Below, one piece after another: positions 16,919 to 25,871 of a DNA stretch of 64,000 nucleotides. The stretch's first letter is position 1; every line of letters starts with the position of its first letter. The translations under genes were made by a program, and so were the position numbers. Under the pieces are notes generated by a model, which was given only the letters and a program-made list of their open reading frames with translations, did not search any database and was not told the origin of the DNA. Source of the stretch: Methanovulcanius yangii (lineage in GTDB: Archaea; Halobacteriota; Methanomicrobia; Methanomicrobiales; Methanomicrobiaceae); NCBI RefSeq assembly GCF_018687785.1, contig NZ_LTBL01000001.1:523780-587779 (forward strand). The letters are read 5' to 3'.

Positions 16919-17354
16919 GGTTCACCACCTTTCTGATGATTCTGATTCACGGCCCTGTGAGGGGGCCAGAGCAGATGCCATTCATACTCCGGACTTGCGT
17001 GTATCCCTGGTGCCTGAAAGTGGTTGCTGACGGTCGAATGTCCTTTGATGATGTTGTTGACGGGAAGACTCTCTGGTGTATCCAACGGAGGAAACCGGAG
17101 TTGGCATTTTCAGAGCAGTTGGTCTAAGTCTCCATAGGAAATATTTAATTATTTTCAGGCATTGTCAGGCCGGATACGGTTTTGGTGGTGGATGTCGGAT
17201 TTCGTTCGAAAAATTGGGTCGATATTTCATGCCTTCATCCGGAAAGGTTGCAGAAATGTCTGTCATCGCGGGTCATGTCAATATCCGGATGAATGAAATT
17301 GATTCAAAAAGAGAAGGGGGAAATCTACAAAGAAGTGGTTTAATGCGGGCGTGT
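16919..17354. other. Intergenic region without a supported gene
   Basis: About 435 bases between two minus-strand genes. Short frames exist on the plus strand but have unnatural composition. AATATTTAATTATTTTC near 17140-17156 is AT-rich and might be a promoter for the zincin gene, although it lies far (over 200 bases) from its start. Nothing else is visible. Confidence 0.45.
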
Positions 17355-18458
17355 TCAGTTCTCAGGAGCCCTTTCCTGCCCGGACGCAGTGGGGGGTGCC
17401 GGCCCGTCCGGCTTGTCGGGGCGTTCATCGCCGAGCCATCCCCTTTTGCGTGCGGCCTTCATGATGACGAGGAACTCCGCACCACCCGCCACAAGGAGGG
17501 CGAGTACGAGCGGGCCCACGATGAAGCCCACGAGGCCGAGGAGCCAGATGCCGCCGAAAAACCCAATCCACATGATGGCGGGATGGATTCCCGCACGTTC
17601 GCCCATGAGCCACGGCCGGAAGAAGAGATCCGGCACCGCACAGACGACGGGGTACCCGATGATCGCGATGAGAGCTGCCGCCCGGTAATCGCCGAGGGAG
17701 AGGGCATAGAACCCGAGGAAGATCATGATCAGCGTCGGACCGATGATCGGGATCAGCTGGAAGATGGCGACCACGAGGGCCCAGAAGGCGATGTGGCCGT
17801 ATCCGAGGAAATAGAAGAACGGGATGGCCAGAAGAAACGTGATGACCGCCGTTGCGATGTGGACGATATAGATGGAATAGAGGGTGTTGACCCCGATCTC
17901 CGACAGGCGCCGGATGAAACTTGAGAGCGCATCCGGAATGCCGGACAGGAGTTCACTCCAGATATAATCCCCCCGGTAGGTGAACATGAAGAGCGTCAGG
18001 AAGAGGATGATCACCTTGAAGATCAGACCGGCAAAGGACTGAACGAATCCGAAGAAGTTCGTTTCGAAGAACTGCAGCTGCGCCTGGACGAATCCCGTGA
18101 CATCGACGGACGATGAGGGCTCCTCGATGGAAAATCCGGGGAACTGTATGGACTTCACCGCATCGACGATGATAAGGATGATCTCCGAGAGATAGTCGAT
18201 ATTTTGGTAGATGATGTAGATGCCGAAGCCGAGTGACGCAAAGATAAAGACACCGACGACAATCGTCGTCAGGAGGGCGGCCATGCTGTCCCCCATCGAA
18301 CGGGAAAGCCATATTTTGAGCGGCATGACCACAACCGCGAGGGAGATGCCGATGATGATGACATCGAAGATGGGCAGGAAGATGACGAAGGTCGTCAGTA
18401 ATATGAGGGCGATCAGGGCGATGCTGATATGTTCCGTCTTGCTCAGTGGTGTTCCCAT
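17355..18458 (-). CDS. AI-2E family transporter (UPF0118-type permease)
   Basis: A 367-residue integral membrane protein with the layout of the AI-2E/TqsA permease family: two to three N-terminal helices, a hydrophilic stretch (about residues 100-150), then a C-terminal block with ALVVAIFQLIPIIGPTL, which carries the conserved IPxxGP element, and a final GLVGFIVGPLVLALL helix. Family members export autoinducer-2 or act as sodium/proton antiporters, so the substrate is not predictable. The C-terminus is Pro/Arg-rich. The gene is monocistronic and divergent from the eha operon. Confidence 0.85.
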   Translation of the reverse strand: MGTPLSKTEHISIALIALILLTTFVIFLPIFDVIIIGISLAVVVMPLKIWLSRSMGDSMAALLTTIVVGVFIFASLGFGIYIIYQNIDYLSEIILIIVDAVKSIQFPGFSIEEPSSSVDVTGFVQAQLQFFETNFFGFVQSFAGLIFKVIILFLTLFMFTYRGDYIWSELLSGIPDALSSFIRRLSEIGVNTLYSIYIVHIATAVITFLLAIPFFYFLGYGHIAFWALVVAIFQLIPIIGPTLIMIFLGFYALSLGDYRAAALIAIIGYPVVCAVPDLFFRPWLMGERAGIHPAIMWIGFFGGIWLLGLVGFIVGPLVLALLVAGGAEFLVIMKAARKRGWLGDERPDKPDGPAPPTASGQERAPEN

Positions 18459-18697
18459 ATATTGTACCTACATACTTCTGCAAAGGTGAAAACCATTGCT
18501 GAAGAGTGTAATTATCTGGTTTTGGCTCAAATGCCGCTGCGGGCACCGTAATCCGCGGGACTCCATGCCGTTTTCCGTCATGCAACCAATTGCTCCTGTT
18601 TGTCCGATATAATCGCGTTTCCTGGAAACAAAGAGAGATTGCATCGAAAAATTCACATTCAGGGATTTATCGGGAAAATATTGTGAGAATAGAAAAA

Positions 18698-18706
18698 CTT
18701 AATCAT
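18698..18706 (+). promoter_or_regulatory. Candidate promoter of the eha-fwd operon
   Basis: GAAAAACTTAATCATATT contains a BRE-like purine run followed by a weak TATA (CTTAATCAT) about 40 bases before the first eha ATG. The predicted leader would contain the GGAG site at 18731-18734. Confidence 0.35.
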
Positions 18707-18741
18707 ATTGGTGAAGACTCCTATCCATCTGGAGATTGTGG

Positions 18742-19227
18742 ATGCTGGGTGAACTGGTCAACATATTCATCGCGGCAGTACTGTGCTGGCTTCTCTTTAT
18801 CGTGGTCGATGTGACGTTCAGGCTTCCCGAAAAAGGAGGAGTGAGTGGTGCTGATGCGATCGCCTCCTCTGTCGAGAGAGCGGGGGGTGACCTCAACGGC
18901 GGTTCTATGATGGGCAATATTGTATGTTCGCCCGATGCATCCGCCGGGACACTTCTGGCAGCCTGCGGCGTCTATGTCGCAGGTATCGGCGGAGGCCTTA
19001 CCGCTGCCGTCCTTGTTTTTATCGGAAACCGCATCTGCCATGACCCCGGGTATGCCGGGACGACAGGTGCGGTCCTTGCGACATTTATGGTCTATGGACT
19101 GGGCATGGCAGGAATTGCTGCGGCGGAGTGCATCGCAGGAATGGTTATTGCAATACTAACGATACAGGGGATATCCCACCTGCATGCCAGCAGACTTCTC
19201 GGCAGGTTCTGGGGGTGGCGATCATAA
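18742..19227 (+). CDS. ehaB: Energy-converting hydrogenase Eha, membrane subunit (EhaB-type)
   Basis: First gene of the operon; 161 residues with about four membrane helices and a central hydrophilic stretch rich in Gly (RAGGDLNGGSMMGNIVCSP). Position, size and helix pattern match the EhaB subunit of the Eha hydrogenase of methanogens. The ATG at 18742 is seven bases after GGAG. The gene overlaps the next one. No cofactor ligands are expected; it likely helps form the ion-conducting membrane arm. Letter assignment rests on gene order and is less certain than membership in Eha. Confidence 0.7.
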   Translation: MLGELVNIFIAAVLCWLLFIVVDVTFRLPEKGGVSGADAIASSVERAGGDLNGGSMMGNIVCSPDASAGTLLAACGVYVAGIGGGLTAAVLVFIGNRICHDPGYAGTTGAVLATFMVYGLGMAGIAAAECIAGMVIAILTIQGISHLHASRLLGRFWGWRS

Positions 19228-19466
19228 TCCCCGTTCTGGTATGTGCCGTCATCGGATTGTTTGCCGCCGTCAGGATGGTTGTTGAACAGGAGACGCCCCG
19301 CAAACTGCTCTACCTGAATGTGCTTAATTTTGCGATCGCCGGTTCAGTCGTCCTTCTGGTGCCGGATATCATGGGGCTCTTTGCGGCTGCGGCATATTTT
19401 GTCGGTTCGACGCTGGAATCAAATGCCATTGCAAGCACGCTGGCAGGAGGAGTGAAACGAGCATGA
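19215..19466 (+). CDS. ehaC: Eha hydrogenase small membrane subunit (EhaC-type)
   Basis: About 84 residues with three hydrophobic helices. A short polar element (VVEQETPRKLLYLNVLNFAI) lies after the first helix, and the arrangement resembles the small MnhF/MrpF-like subunits of energy-converting hydrogenases. I propose the in-frame GTG at 19215, overlapping the previous gene by 13 bases, because the preceding residues of the open frame lie inside that gene and look unnatural. The end overlaps the next gene by four bases. Confidence 0.65.
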   Translation: MAIIIPVLVCAVIGLFAAVRMVVEQETPRKLLYLNVLNFAIAGSVVLLVPDIMGLFAAAAYFVGSTLESNAIASTLAGGVKRA

Positions 19467-19693
19467 TGGACTACCTCATCATAATCTTCGCCATGATCGC
19501 CCTCATTGGAGCGGTTTCGACGTACCTGCGAAAGAGCCCGTTCGATAAACTGATCGGGATTGCGGTCATGACCGGTGGGATCATTCCGTTTGTCGTCATT
19601 AAGGGATATCTGGATGTGGCGATTGTCATCGCCCTCGTCGTCCCGGTCACGACGATCTTTCTCCTCCAGGCAACAGGGAGTGATGCGACATGA
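19463..19693 (+). CDS. ehaD: Eha hydrogenase small membrane subunit (EhaD-type)
   Basis: A 76-residue, almost entirely hydrophobic protein with three predicted helices and a charged loop YLRKSPFDKLIG between the first two. Such a loop is common in MrpC/MrpG-like antiporter-derived subunits. It overlaps its neighbours by four bases on each side, and GGAGGAG precedes its ATG. The role would be structural or ion-conducting within the Eha membrane arm. The subunit letter is inferred from order. Confidence 0.65.
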   Translation: MMDYLIIIFAMIALIGAVSTYLRKSPFDKLIGIAVMTGGIIPFVVIKGYLDVAIVIALVVPVTTIFLLQATGSDAT

Positions 19694-19926
19694 CCCCTGA
19701 ATTTATTCTGGGACTTCTCCTGCTGGTTATCGGTATCGGTGCATCGGTGTTCCCACGGACGCGGAATTATCTCGACCGGCTCATCAATGTGGAAGTTGCG
19801 GCGACCGGCCTGATGCTGGTCCTTCTCTCCTTCGATGAGACGATAGCACTTCTCACCTTCGTTGCGGTAACCACGCTTGCCACCGCAGTGCTGGTGCGGG
19901 TGATTGAACGGAGGTGTGGCATATGA
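19690..19926 (+). CDS. ehaE: Eha hydrogenase small membrane subunit (EhaE-type)
   Basis: A 78-residue membrane protein with three helices; NYLDRLINVEVAATGLMLVL in the middle resembles the K subunit (NuoK/MrpC-like) of complex-I-related assemblies, with an acidic residue (E near position 38) inside the membrane zone that could take part in ion transfer. It overlaps both neighbours by four bases (ATGA). Function by homology within Eha; the letter is from gene order. Confidence 0.65.
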   Translation: MTPEFILGLLLLVIGIGASVFPRTRNYLDRLINVEVAATGLMLVLLSFDETIALLTFVAVTTLATAVLVRVIERRCGI

Positions 19927-20378
19927 TCGGCCGTCTTTCACGGTATCTCGCAAATATCGACAACCTGACGACGGTGTATGCCGTCGTGGTTGTCGCGGTC
20001 GCCGTGTTCGGCATCCTTCTCCTCATTGTCTCGCCGGTTGACTATCATGACGACCAGCTCTATCCGAAATCCATCGACACGGGCTCGTCGCTCAATCCAT
20101 ACGACCGGGGCGGCGATCCATTCAACCGGACAGCCGTCGTGGCGCAGTATCCGGAAAATTCACCCTATCTCGGATATGTCACGGCGTACCTGACACCACT
20201 TTCGGCGTTCTTCGCTGCAAGCAACATGTACCTCGGGACGACGATCGTCTCGCACCCCGGCGGCATCATCGATGAGATTCTCTACAATACGCGTGGGCTC
20301 GATACGATAGCAGAGACCAGCATTCTCTTCGTTGCCTTTGCCATCGCATCGTTCCTGTTCAGGAGGGAAGAGGAATGA
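19923..20378 (+). CDS. ehaF: Eha hydrogenase membrane subunit (EhaF-type)
   Basis: A 151-residue protein with two clear membrane helices (about residues 19-38 and near the C-terminus) flanking a long external segment with YDRGGDPFNRTAVVAQYP. This matches the MbhE/F-like (MrpB/MnhB-derived) subunits. The ATG at 19923 follows GGAGGTGTGGCAT and overlaps the previous stop by four bases; an ATG nine bases earlier is less well placed. The end overlaps the next gene by four bases. Confidence 0.68.
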   Translation: MIGRLSRYLANIDNLTTVYAVVVVAVAVFGILLLIVSPVDYHDDQLYPKSIDTGSSLNPYDRGGDPFNRTAVVAQYPENSPYLGYVTAYLTPLSAFFAASNMYLGTTIVSHPGGIIDEILYNTRGLDTIAETSILFVAFAIASFLFRREEE

Positions 20379-20974
20379 TCAGCTGGTATGTCATCGGCCT
20401 GATCGTAATCTTTGCCGGGGTTGCGCTCACCTTCAGCGCATTCCTGAAGGAACGGGATGATGTCCATAAACTGATCCTCGCCGATTTGGCGGAGATCTCC
20501 GGTCTTGCGATCATTGCCCTTACGGCAACCGATCTGGCCGAGGCGCTCATCATCCCCGGTCTCGTCGTCGGGATATCCGAACTTCTGGCGGTATCCGAGA
20601 TCTACCTGACGCGGGAAAAGTTGTTCGAGCAGCCAAAAAAGCGTTTCAGGATCGAAGTGATGGACAGTGCCCCTGCCCTTCTGGGGGCGATCCTCGTCAT
20701 ATTCGGTATTGTTCTCTCCGGGTTTACCGGCGGTGCCGTGGCGGCGACAGGAGTGATCTTCTACTTCCTCTGCAAGGGGCAGCAGGAGCGGTTTGCGCTC
20801 ATCGAGACCGTATCCGGGTATGCATGGGCGCTCTGGATTGTGGCCTTCTTCACCTTCATGCTGGCTCCGTCCTACTGGTTCTTCGGGGTCATGCTGGCAG
20901 GGTCTGCGATTCTTGCAAAGGTCGTAGCGAAGATGTCCCTGATAGGGGCGATGCGGGGTGAGAGCAATGCCTGA
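20375..20974 (+). CDS. ehaG: Eha hydrogenase membrane subunit (EhaG-type)
   Basis: A 199-residue membrane protein with about five to six helices. It contains FLKERDDVHKLILADLAEIS and an acidic cluster (ATDLAEALIIPGLVVGISE) within predicted helices. These in-membrane acidic residues suit a part in proton or sodium movement. It overlaps the following gene by eight bases. Membership in Eha is clear from its place between other eha genes; the letter is by order. Confidence 0.68.
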   Translation: MISWYVIGLIVIFAGVALTFSAFLKERDDVHKLILADLAEISGLAIIALTATDLAEALIIPGLVVGISELLAVSEIYLTREKLFEQPKKRFRIEVMDSAPALLGAILVIFGIVLSGFTGGAVAATGVIFYFLCKGQQERFALIETVSGYAWALWIVAFFTFMLAPSYWFFGVMLAGSAILAKVVAKMSLIGAMRGESNA

Positions 20975-21635
20975 CCTGGCTTCGGCACGCATCGCGGGTG
21001 AGCCGTTCTTTACGCTTCCTTTCGGGGATATCGTCAATTACTTCACTCCCTATACGGCGGTTCTCTTTGGTTTCGCCCTCCTTTTCACGGCAATATGCAT
21101 ATTCAGCAGGCCGGAGCGGCAGCTCGATGTGGTCTTTGGGACGGATGCCTACTACGCCAAGGGGGTGACGGGAAAAGAGCTCCGGTTCCGACGGTTCATG
21201 GCAATCGCCTGCGGGTGTGCGACGATGGGGGCCATGCTGAGCGGGGATGTGTTCAACTTCACGCTCTTCGTCAGTATGGTGGGAATCTGCATCATCGGCA
21301 TCGTGGCGGCGGTGAAGAGCCGGCACGTCCTCGATGCGGCATACAATTACGGGATCATATCGATCATTGCCACCGTCCCGCTCTTCGGTGGCGCCGCAAT
21401 CACGCTTGCCACGACAGGAACCCTCTCCATATGGGCCCTCTCCGGGATGCAGGCGGGTATGCCCCTCATCGCAAAGATACTGATTCTCCTCGGTGTGATG
21501 GGCGAGGGTATTGCGCCGTTTTACGCGGCAAAGGCGGAGCTGTTCAGGGCGCCCGGCGCCCCGTACGTGATCATGATCCATGTGAGTTCCCTCCTGATGT
21601 TCCTCAGGGTGGTCGAAATACTGCTGACGGTGTGA
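20967..21635 (+). CDS. ehaH: Eha hydrogenase antiporter-like membrane subunit (EhaH-type)
   Basis: A 222-residue polytopic protein with six to seven helices, a shortened relative of the NuoL/M/N (MrpA/D-like) ion-pumping subunits. The segment GAMLSGDVFNFTLFVSMVGI and later LGVMGEGIAPFYAAKAELFR recall the functional core of those antiporters, including the conserved charged residues between helices. The start ATG at 20967 has GGGGTGAG upstream. It would couple electron transfer from hydrogen to ion flow across the membrane. Confidence 0.72.
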   Translation: MPDLASARIAGEPFFTLPFGDIVNYFTPYTAVLFGFALLFTAICIFSRPERQLDVVFGTDAYYAKGVTGKELRFRRFMAIACGCATMGAMLSGDVFNFTLFVSMVGICIIGIVAAVKSRHVLDAAYNYGIISIIATVPLFGGAAITLATTGTLSIWALSGMQAGMPLIAKILILLGVMGEGIAPFYAAKAELFRAPGAPYVIMIHVSSLLMFLRVVEILLTV

Positions 21636-21844
21636 TGAAAATGGAAAAGTGGAAAGTACAGACAATGACGATTGCGGCTTTCATCGTGGCTATCGGTGCG
21701 TGGGCTGCCGGTCTTGTGGGAATAATCAGTCAGGGAATTGAAGCGGCCCTGCTGGTTGTTTCATTTCCGGTTCTCTGTGTCGGCATGATGCTCTGGTGGA
21801 CGCTGGGGAAGGGAGAGGACGATCTTCCGTTCATGGGGTACTGA
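21635..21844 (+). CDS. ehaI: Eha hydrogenase small membrane subunit (EhaI-type)
   Basis: A 69-residue protein with two predicted helices (TIAAFIVAIGAWAAGLVGII and ALLVVSFPVLCVGMMLWWTL) and a short acidic tail. The ATG shares one base with the previous stop codon; a second ATG lies six bases further. Position between EhaH-like and EhaJ-like genes supports its identity. No catalytic residue is expected. Confidence 0.62.
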   Translation: MKMEKWKVQTMTIAAFIVAIGAWAAGLVGIISQGIEAALLVVSFPVLCVGMMLWWTLGKGEDDLPFMGY

Positions 21845-21845
21845 T

Positions 21846-22688
21846 ATGCTGGTAGAACTCGTAATTGCCGTGATTCTGGGACTGCTCTTTCTGGGTATCC
21901 ACCGGAAGGTCATCGCACGGGTGCAGGGACGGCCGGGACCTCCCGTCTGGCAGGAGATCCTCCATACCCTGAAGTTCTCCTTCAAGGAAACATGGGTCCC
22001 CAAGACCGCAAGCAGACTCCTCTATGTCGGCATCGTCATCGTCGCGATAGGCATCTGGACGGCGGCTCTGTATGTCGTGCTTGCAGGGGGGAGCATCCTC
22101 ATCCTCTTTGGAATTTACATGCTGCACAAGATGGTCGAGCATGGTGTCGGCCTCTCGCCCGGTTCGCCGTATGCGAAATTCGGTGGAATTCGATCCGTCA
22201 TCTCCGCATCGTCGGAGATCCCGCTCTTTGCGGTCATCGGCGGTATCTACTTCTTCACCGGTTCGCTGATGATATCGGATCTCGTCGCCTACCAGGCAAT
22301 TAACGGTCCAATCCTGATTTCGATACTTCCTGCCGGTATTGCAATGTATATGGTCATTCTCTCCAAGATGCATTACGGGCCGTTCTCCATCGTCGAGAGC
22401 AAGGAGATTGTAAGCGGTTACCAGACCGAACACTTCGGTGTCTGGCGGGCAGGTCTCCAGATAGGGGATGCAATAAAGACATTCGTGCTTCTCTATGCGT
22501 TCATTCTCATCTTCATCGGGCAGATGAATCCGGTGCTGATGCTGGTTGCCATGCTGGTGCTTCTGGTGTCCCTGTCCTTTGTCTGTGCCGTCTCTCCGAT
22601 GCTCAGTCCCTATGATTCAGTGACGGTTCAGATGGTGGCGATATGTATCCTGGTGATATGGCTTGGTGTTCTGGTGGTGATCGCATGA
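21846..22688 (+). CDS. ehaJ: Eha hydrogenase NuoH-like membrane subunit (EhaJ)
   Basis: A 280-residue homologue of complex I subunit NuoH (Nqo8) and MbhM. It has about eight helices, an early RKVIARVQGRPGPP motif typical of subunit-1 proteins, and a hydrophilic loop KMHYGPFSIVESKEIVSGYQ, the conserved acidic loop next to the hydrogenase module. This subunit anchors the NiFe module to the membrane arm. Its end overlaps the next gene by four bases. Confidence 0.85.
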   Translation: MLVELVIAVILGLLFLGIHRKVIARVQGRPGPPVWQEILHTLKFSFKETWVPKTASRLLYVGIVIVAIGIWTAALYVVLAGGSILILFGIYMLHKMVEHGVGLSPGSPYAKFGGIRSVISASSEIPLFAVIGGIYFFTGSLMISDLVAYQAINGPILISILPAGIAMYMVILSKMHYGPFSIVESKEIVSGYQTEHFGVWRAGLQIGDAIKTFVLLYAFILIFIGQMNPVLMLVAMLVLLVSLSFVCAVSPMLSPYDSVTVQMVAICILVIWLGVLVVIA

Positions 22689-22933
22689 CGCTTCTTCGAA
22701 AGGCAATGACACTTGGAATTATCGGGTATATCCTCATTGCCGCCTGGCAGGTTGCAACGAGGCCCGAGGTATTCACCGGCGCAGCACTTCTTCTGGTCGG
22801 TCTGGCAGGGCTCGCCGGGCTGGTCTGGGCAAAGAATGAACCGGTCCTGAAGAGGGTGGAGATGGTGATGCTCTGGCTCTGTATCGGACTCTTTGTGCTC
22901 TACGGAGCCCTGACTGCAGGAGGGGTCGTCTGA
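22685..22933 (+). CDS. Eha hydrogenase small membrane subunit (EhaK/EhaL-type)
   Basis: An 82-residue protein with three helices and a polar WAKNEPVLKRVEM loop before the last one. In the well-studied eha cluster of Methanothermobacter two small genes, ehaK and ehaL, sit between ehaJ and ehaM; here there is only one. The ATG at 22685 overlaps ehaJ by four bases, and the stop shares a base with ehaM. The exact letter is uncertain. Confidence 0.62.
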   Translation: MTLLRKAMTLGIIGYILIAAWQVATRPEVFTGAALLLVGLAGLAGLVWAKNEPVLKRVEMVMLWLCIGLFVLYGALTAGGVV

Positions 22934-23322
22934 TGGCGGACTACCTGTATGAACGGGATCTAAGGCAGATGAAATATATCATCGTCACGAGTCCGCTTCA
23001 TGAGCCGGTTGTAACCGAAATCGCTGCGCATTATGCACTTGGCAGGCAGATCATCCGGCGAAAGATGATCGATGAGTGTGACATGTCATTTCTGGAAAAT
23101 ATTCCCGCGCGGTACGAGGTATGGAAAACAACGGACAGCATCCATGACCCGGTGGAACGGCAACTGGGAGTGCGTCTCCTCACCGTCTATATCCCCATGC
23201 TCCCTCAGGGAGAGATGAAGGCGGTGGAGGAACGTGTGCGGTCGCGCATACGGGACGGCAATCCCGAAGCCGATGTGTATGATGAGGGGATGGATGCAAT
23301 CAGGGAGATGATACGAAGATGA
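22933..23322 (+). CDS. ehaM: Eha hydrogenase cytoplasmic subunit (EhaM, DUF1959-type)
   Basis: A 129-residue soluble, charged protein with no membrane segment. The pattern [20 protein letters not shown] and [18 protein letters not shown], and its location just before the hydrogenase small subunit, match EhaM. Its role is not known; it may be an accessory or assembly component of the cytoplasmic arm. It overlaps the next gene by four bases. Confidence 0.72.
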   Translation: MADYLYERDLRQMKYIIVTSPLHEPVVTEIAAHYALGRQIIRRKMIDECDMSFLENIPARYEVWKTTDSIHDPVERQLGVRLLTVYIPMLPQGEMKAVEERVRSRIRDGNPEADVYDEGMDAIREMIRR

Positions 23323-23774
23323 GCAGATTACAGGACCTCAAAAATACGGTGCGGTCGAGGTCGATTCATGTCTGTTATGTCAATGTCGGGTCCTGCAACG
23401 GATGCGACATTGAGATTCTTGCATGTCTGGCCCCGCGGTATGATATTGAACAATACGGCATCTATGTCCATAATAACCCGCGAGAGGCGGATGTTCTCCT
23501 GATCACCGGGGCTTTTTCCCCGCAGTGGGAGGATAAACTCATGGATCTATGGGAGAAGATTCCCGAGCCAAAGGTGGCCATCGCCATCGGAAACTGCCCG
23601 ATTTCAGGGTGTGTGTTCAACCGCGAAGGCAGTTATGTGGACCCGCCGGTGCGAAAGCACATCCCGATAGCAGCCGAAGTGCCGGGATGCCCCCCCCGGC
23701 CCACGGAAATTCTGCAGGCGGTTCTCTCGCTGGCACCGGTGGTATTCAAGGATTACGAGGGTGATGGAAAATGA
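23319..23774 (+). CDS. ehaN: Eha hydrogenase small subunit (EhaN, NuoB-like)
   Basis: A 151-residue homologue of the NiFe-hydrogenase small subunit/NuoB. Ligands for the proximal 4Fe-4S cluster are visible: C26 and C29 (SCNGCD), C93 and C98 region (GNCPISGC) and C124 (PGCPPRP). No signal peptide, so it is cytoplasmic as expected for group 4 hydrogenases. It passes electrons between the NiFe site in EhaO and the ferredoxin subunit. The end overlaps ehaO by four bases. Confidence 0.9.
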   Translation: MSRLQDLKNTVRSRSIHVCYVNVGSCNGCDIEILACLAPRYDIEQYGIYVHNNPREADVLLITGAFSPQWEDKLMDLWEKIPEPKVAIAIGNCPISGCVFNREGSYVDPPVRKHIPIAAEVPGCPPRPTEILQAVLSLAPVVFKDYEGDGK

Positions 23775-24856
23775 AGCGAACGGTTGATGTCTCTCTTCCC
23801 ATCGGTCCTGTCCATCCGGTGTTCAAGGAGCCCTGTCGGATCAAATGTGAAACGCGGGGAGAATATGTGTTGAATGCCGAGGTGGAGCTTGGATACGTGA
23901 AGAAAGGGATCGAGCGTATCATGCGGGGGCGGCCATGGCAGGAGGTCATGTTCCTCGCCGAGCGGGTCTGTGGCATCTGCTCGGTCATCCATAATATGGT
24001 TTTTATCGAAGGGGTGGAGCTGATCTCGGATATCCCCCTGCCGGACCGGGCGGCCTATCTCCGGGTCATATCCAATGAACTGGACCGCATCCAGAGTCAT
24101 CTTCTGGCAAACTACTCGTACTGCTATACGATCGAGCATGAAACACTCGCGATGTATCTGCTCAACCTGCGGGAGACGGCGATGGATGCGATTGAGCGAC
24201 TCACCGGTGCCCGCGTTACGTGTTCGTACATCATTCCCGGCGGTGTCAGGTTTGACATCTCGGAAGAGGATGCCCGGTGGTTACGGGAGACGCTGGATAC
24301 GATTGACAGCGAACTTGCCCGTTTTGTCTCCATGTTCAGGAATGGTTCCCTGATTGCTCTCAGGAGCAAAGAGATAGGAATTTTCACCCGGGAAGAGGCC
24401 ATCGAGGCGCATGCGGTAGGACCGACGGCGAGGGCGAGCGGGATAGCACACGACTATCGTCTGGAGCATCCGACCTATCGCCGGCTGGATTTCTCGCCTG
24501 TGGTGTATACCGAGGGAGACAACTACGCCCGGATCATGGTCAGGTTCGATGAAGTCTTCCAGAGCACCGCCCTCATTCGTGAATGCCTCAATCGCCTCGA
24601 GCCCGGAGATATCCGCGGCGGTGGAGCGGTCATCGCCGGAACGTCGCGGTGGGCCGGGGAGGCACCCCGCGGGGAGCTTACCTACCAGATCACGACCGAC
24701 GAATTCGGCAGGGTGACCGACATCGGCATACGGACGCCGTCGATTATGAACATAGAAGCATGTGCCCATTATATGCTCAAAGGAGTGCTTTCTGCTGCTG
24801 ATATTACTGCGACCTATATCAGCTCGGACCCATGTATCGCATGCAATGAGAGGTAA
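23771..24856 (+). CDS. ehaO: Eha hydrogenase large subunit (EhaO, NiFe catalytic)
   Basis: A 361-residue group 4 NiFe-hydrogenase large subunit/NuoD homologue. Both metal-binding CxxC pairs are present: RVCGIC (C67, C70) and, close to the C-terminus, DPCIACNER (C355, C358), so the NiFe site should be functional and not degenerate as in complex I. The protein ends directly after the second motif, so no cleavable C-terminal extension is present. It catalyses reversible H2 oxidation driven by the membrane ion gradient to reduce ferredoxin. Confidence 0.92.
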   Translation: MKRTVDVSLPIGPVHPVFKEPCRIKCETRGEYVLNAEVELGYVKKGIERIMRGRPWQEVMFLAERVCGICSVIHNMVFIEGVELISDIPLPDRAAYLRVISNELDRIQSHLLANYSYCYTIEHETLAMYLLNLRETAMDAIERLTGARVTCSYIIPGGVRFDISEEDARWLRETLDTIDSELARFVSMFRNGSLIALRSKEIGIFTREEAIEAHAVGPTARASGIAHDYRLEHPTYRRLDFSPVVYTEGDNYARIMVRFDEVFQSTALIRECLNRLEPGDIRGGGAVIAGTSRWAGEAPRGELTYQITTDEFGRVTDIGIRTPSIMNIEACAHYMLKGVLSAADITATYISSDPCIACNER

Positions 24857-24858
24857 CC

Positions 24859-25482
24859 ATGAGTTCATCCGTCATCTGGTATCTGAAGGAATTCGCCCGG
24901 GGAGAATGGCTGAGGAAATTCTTCTTCGTGAAGACTGCCCCACTTGAGACTCCCCCGCATTTCAGGGGATTTCCGCAGACCACCGAAAACCTCTGCACCC
25001 ACTGCCTTGCCTGCCGCATGATCTGTCCCGCCCCGGGGGCGATCGATGTTCTCCGGGAAGGAGAGGTATGGATGCCCCATATCCATCTTGGTCACTGCAT
25101 CCGGTGCGGTCTCTGTGTGGAGGCATGTCCTGAAAATGTGCTCACCTCCGGAAGAATCCTTGATGTCCAGAAAAGGGATCAGACCATGTATGCATCGACC
25201 TTCCATGTCATCATAGATCCTGCTCTGTGCAAACGGTGCGGAAACTGCTCTGTTGCCTGCCCCGTCAACAAGGAGATCGACCCCTACCTCGCCGGAACCG
25301 GCACCGCTTCCAGCGAAGAGGTGATCATGCGCATTATCCGTGGTGAGATGAGAGTCATTCATCCGGAGAAATGTACCGGGTGCAAGACGTGTGAAGAGAC
25401 CTGTCCCAATCATGCCATCCGTGTGGCGCGGGTTGTCCGGGGGATTCATGGTGACAAGGGTGTCCTGGAGGAGAGCTCATGA
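24859..25482 (+). CDS. Eha-associated ferredoxin subunit with four 4Fe-4S clusters (EhaP/Q-like)
   Basis: A 207-residue iron-sulfur protein. Four complete CxxCxxCxxxC motifs are visible: C46/49/52/56, C80/83/86/90, C124/127/130/134 and C172/175/178/182. The N-terminal WYLKEFARGEWLRKFFF looks like the membrane-facing amphipathic start of NuoI/MbhN-type subunits. It would carry electrons from EhaN toward acceptors such as the formylmethanofuran dehydrogenase encoded next. Known Eha clusters have larger polyferredoxins, so this seems a compact version. The end overlaps fwdD by four bases. Confidence 0.82.
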   Translation: MSSSVIWYLKEFARGEWLRKFFFVKTAPLETPPHFRGFPQTTENLCTHCLACRMICPAPGAIDVLREGEVWMPHIHLGHCIRCGLCVEACPENVLTSGRILDVQKRDQTMYASTFHVIIDPALCKRCGNCSVACPVNKEIDPYLAGTGTASSEEVIMRIIRGEMRVIHPEKCTGCKTCEETCPNHAIRVARVVRGIHGDKGVLEESS

Positions 25483-25871
25483 AGTTCATCATGAATACGG
25501 GACGCACCATCCGTCAGGGCAAGCACATCGAAAGCAAACTTGGAAGCGCCTACAGCGACGAGACGGGAACCTGTTTCATGCACCCGATGGACATGCTGGC
25601 TCTTGGTGTCGAGGAGAATGAAAACGTGAAGGCATCAACGGGTGTAGGTGAGGTGGTGCTGACAGTAAAAACGGATGAAGGGCTGCCCGAAGGAATGATA
25701 TTCATCCCGTATGGCCGCCACTGCAATGCCATTCTCCCGTCGACGACGCACAGTACGGGAATGCCTGACTACAAGCACTCAGATATTGAGGTCATCGCCA
25801 CCGATGAGAAACGGAAGAGTGCCGCTGAGCTGATGCGGGATATGGGGGGGATCTCCTATGAAAACCATTGA
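25479..25871 (+). CDS. fwdD: Formylmethanofuran dehydrogenase subunit D
   Basis: A 130-residue molybdopterin-dinucleotide-binding beta-barrel subunit that packs on the catalytic subunit B. Typical segments are FIMNTGRTIRQGK at the start, CFMHPMDMLALGV and FIPYGRHCNAILPS. It overlaps the preceding ferredoxin gene by four bases and fwdB by 14 bases, tying the dehydrogenase to the hydrogenase operon. Whether this is the tungsten (Fwd) or molybdenum (Fmd) isozyme cannot be read from the sequence. Confidence 0.9.
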   Translation: MKFIMNTGRTIRQGKHIESKLGSAYSDETGTCFMHPMDMLALGVEENENVKASTGVGEVVLTVKTDEGLPEGMIFIPYGRHCNAILPSTTHSTGMPDYKHSDIEVIATDEKRKSAAELMRDMGGISYENH

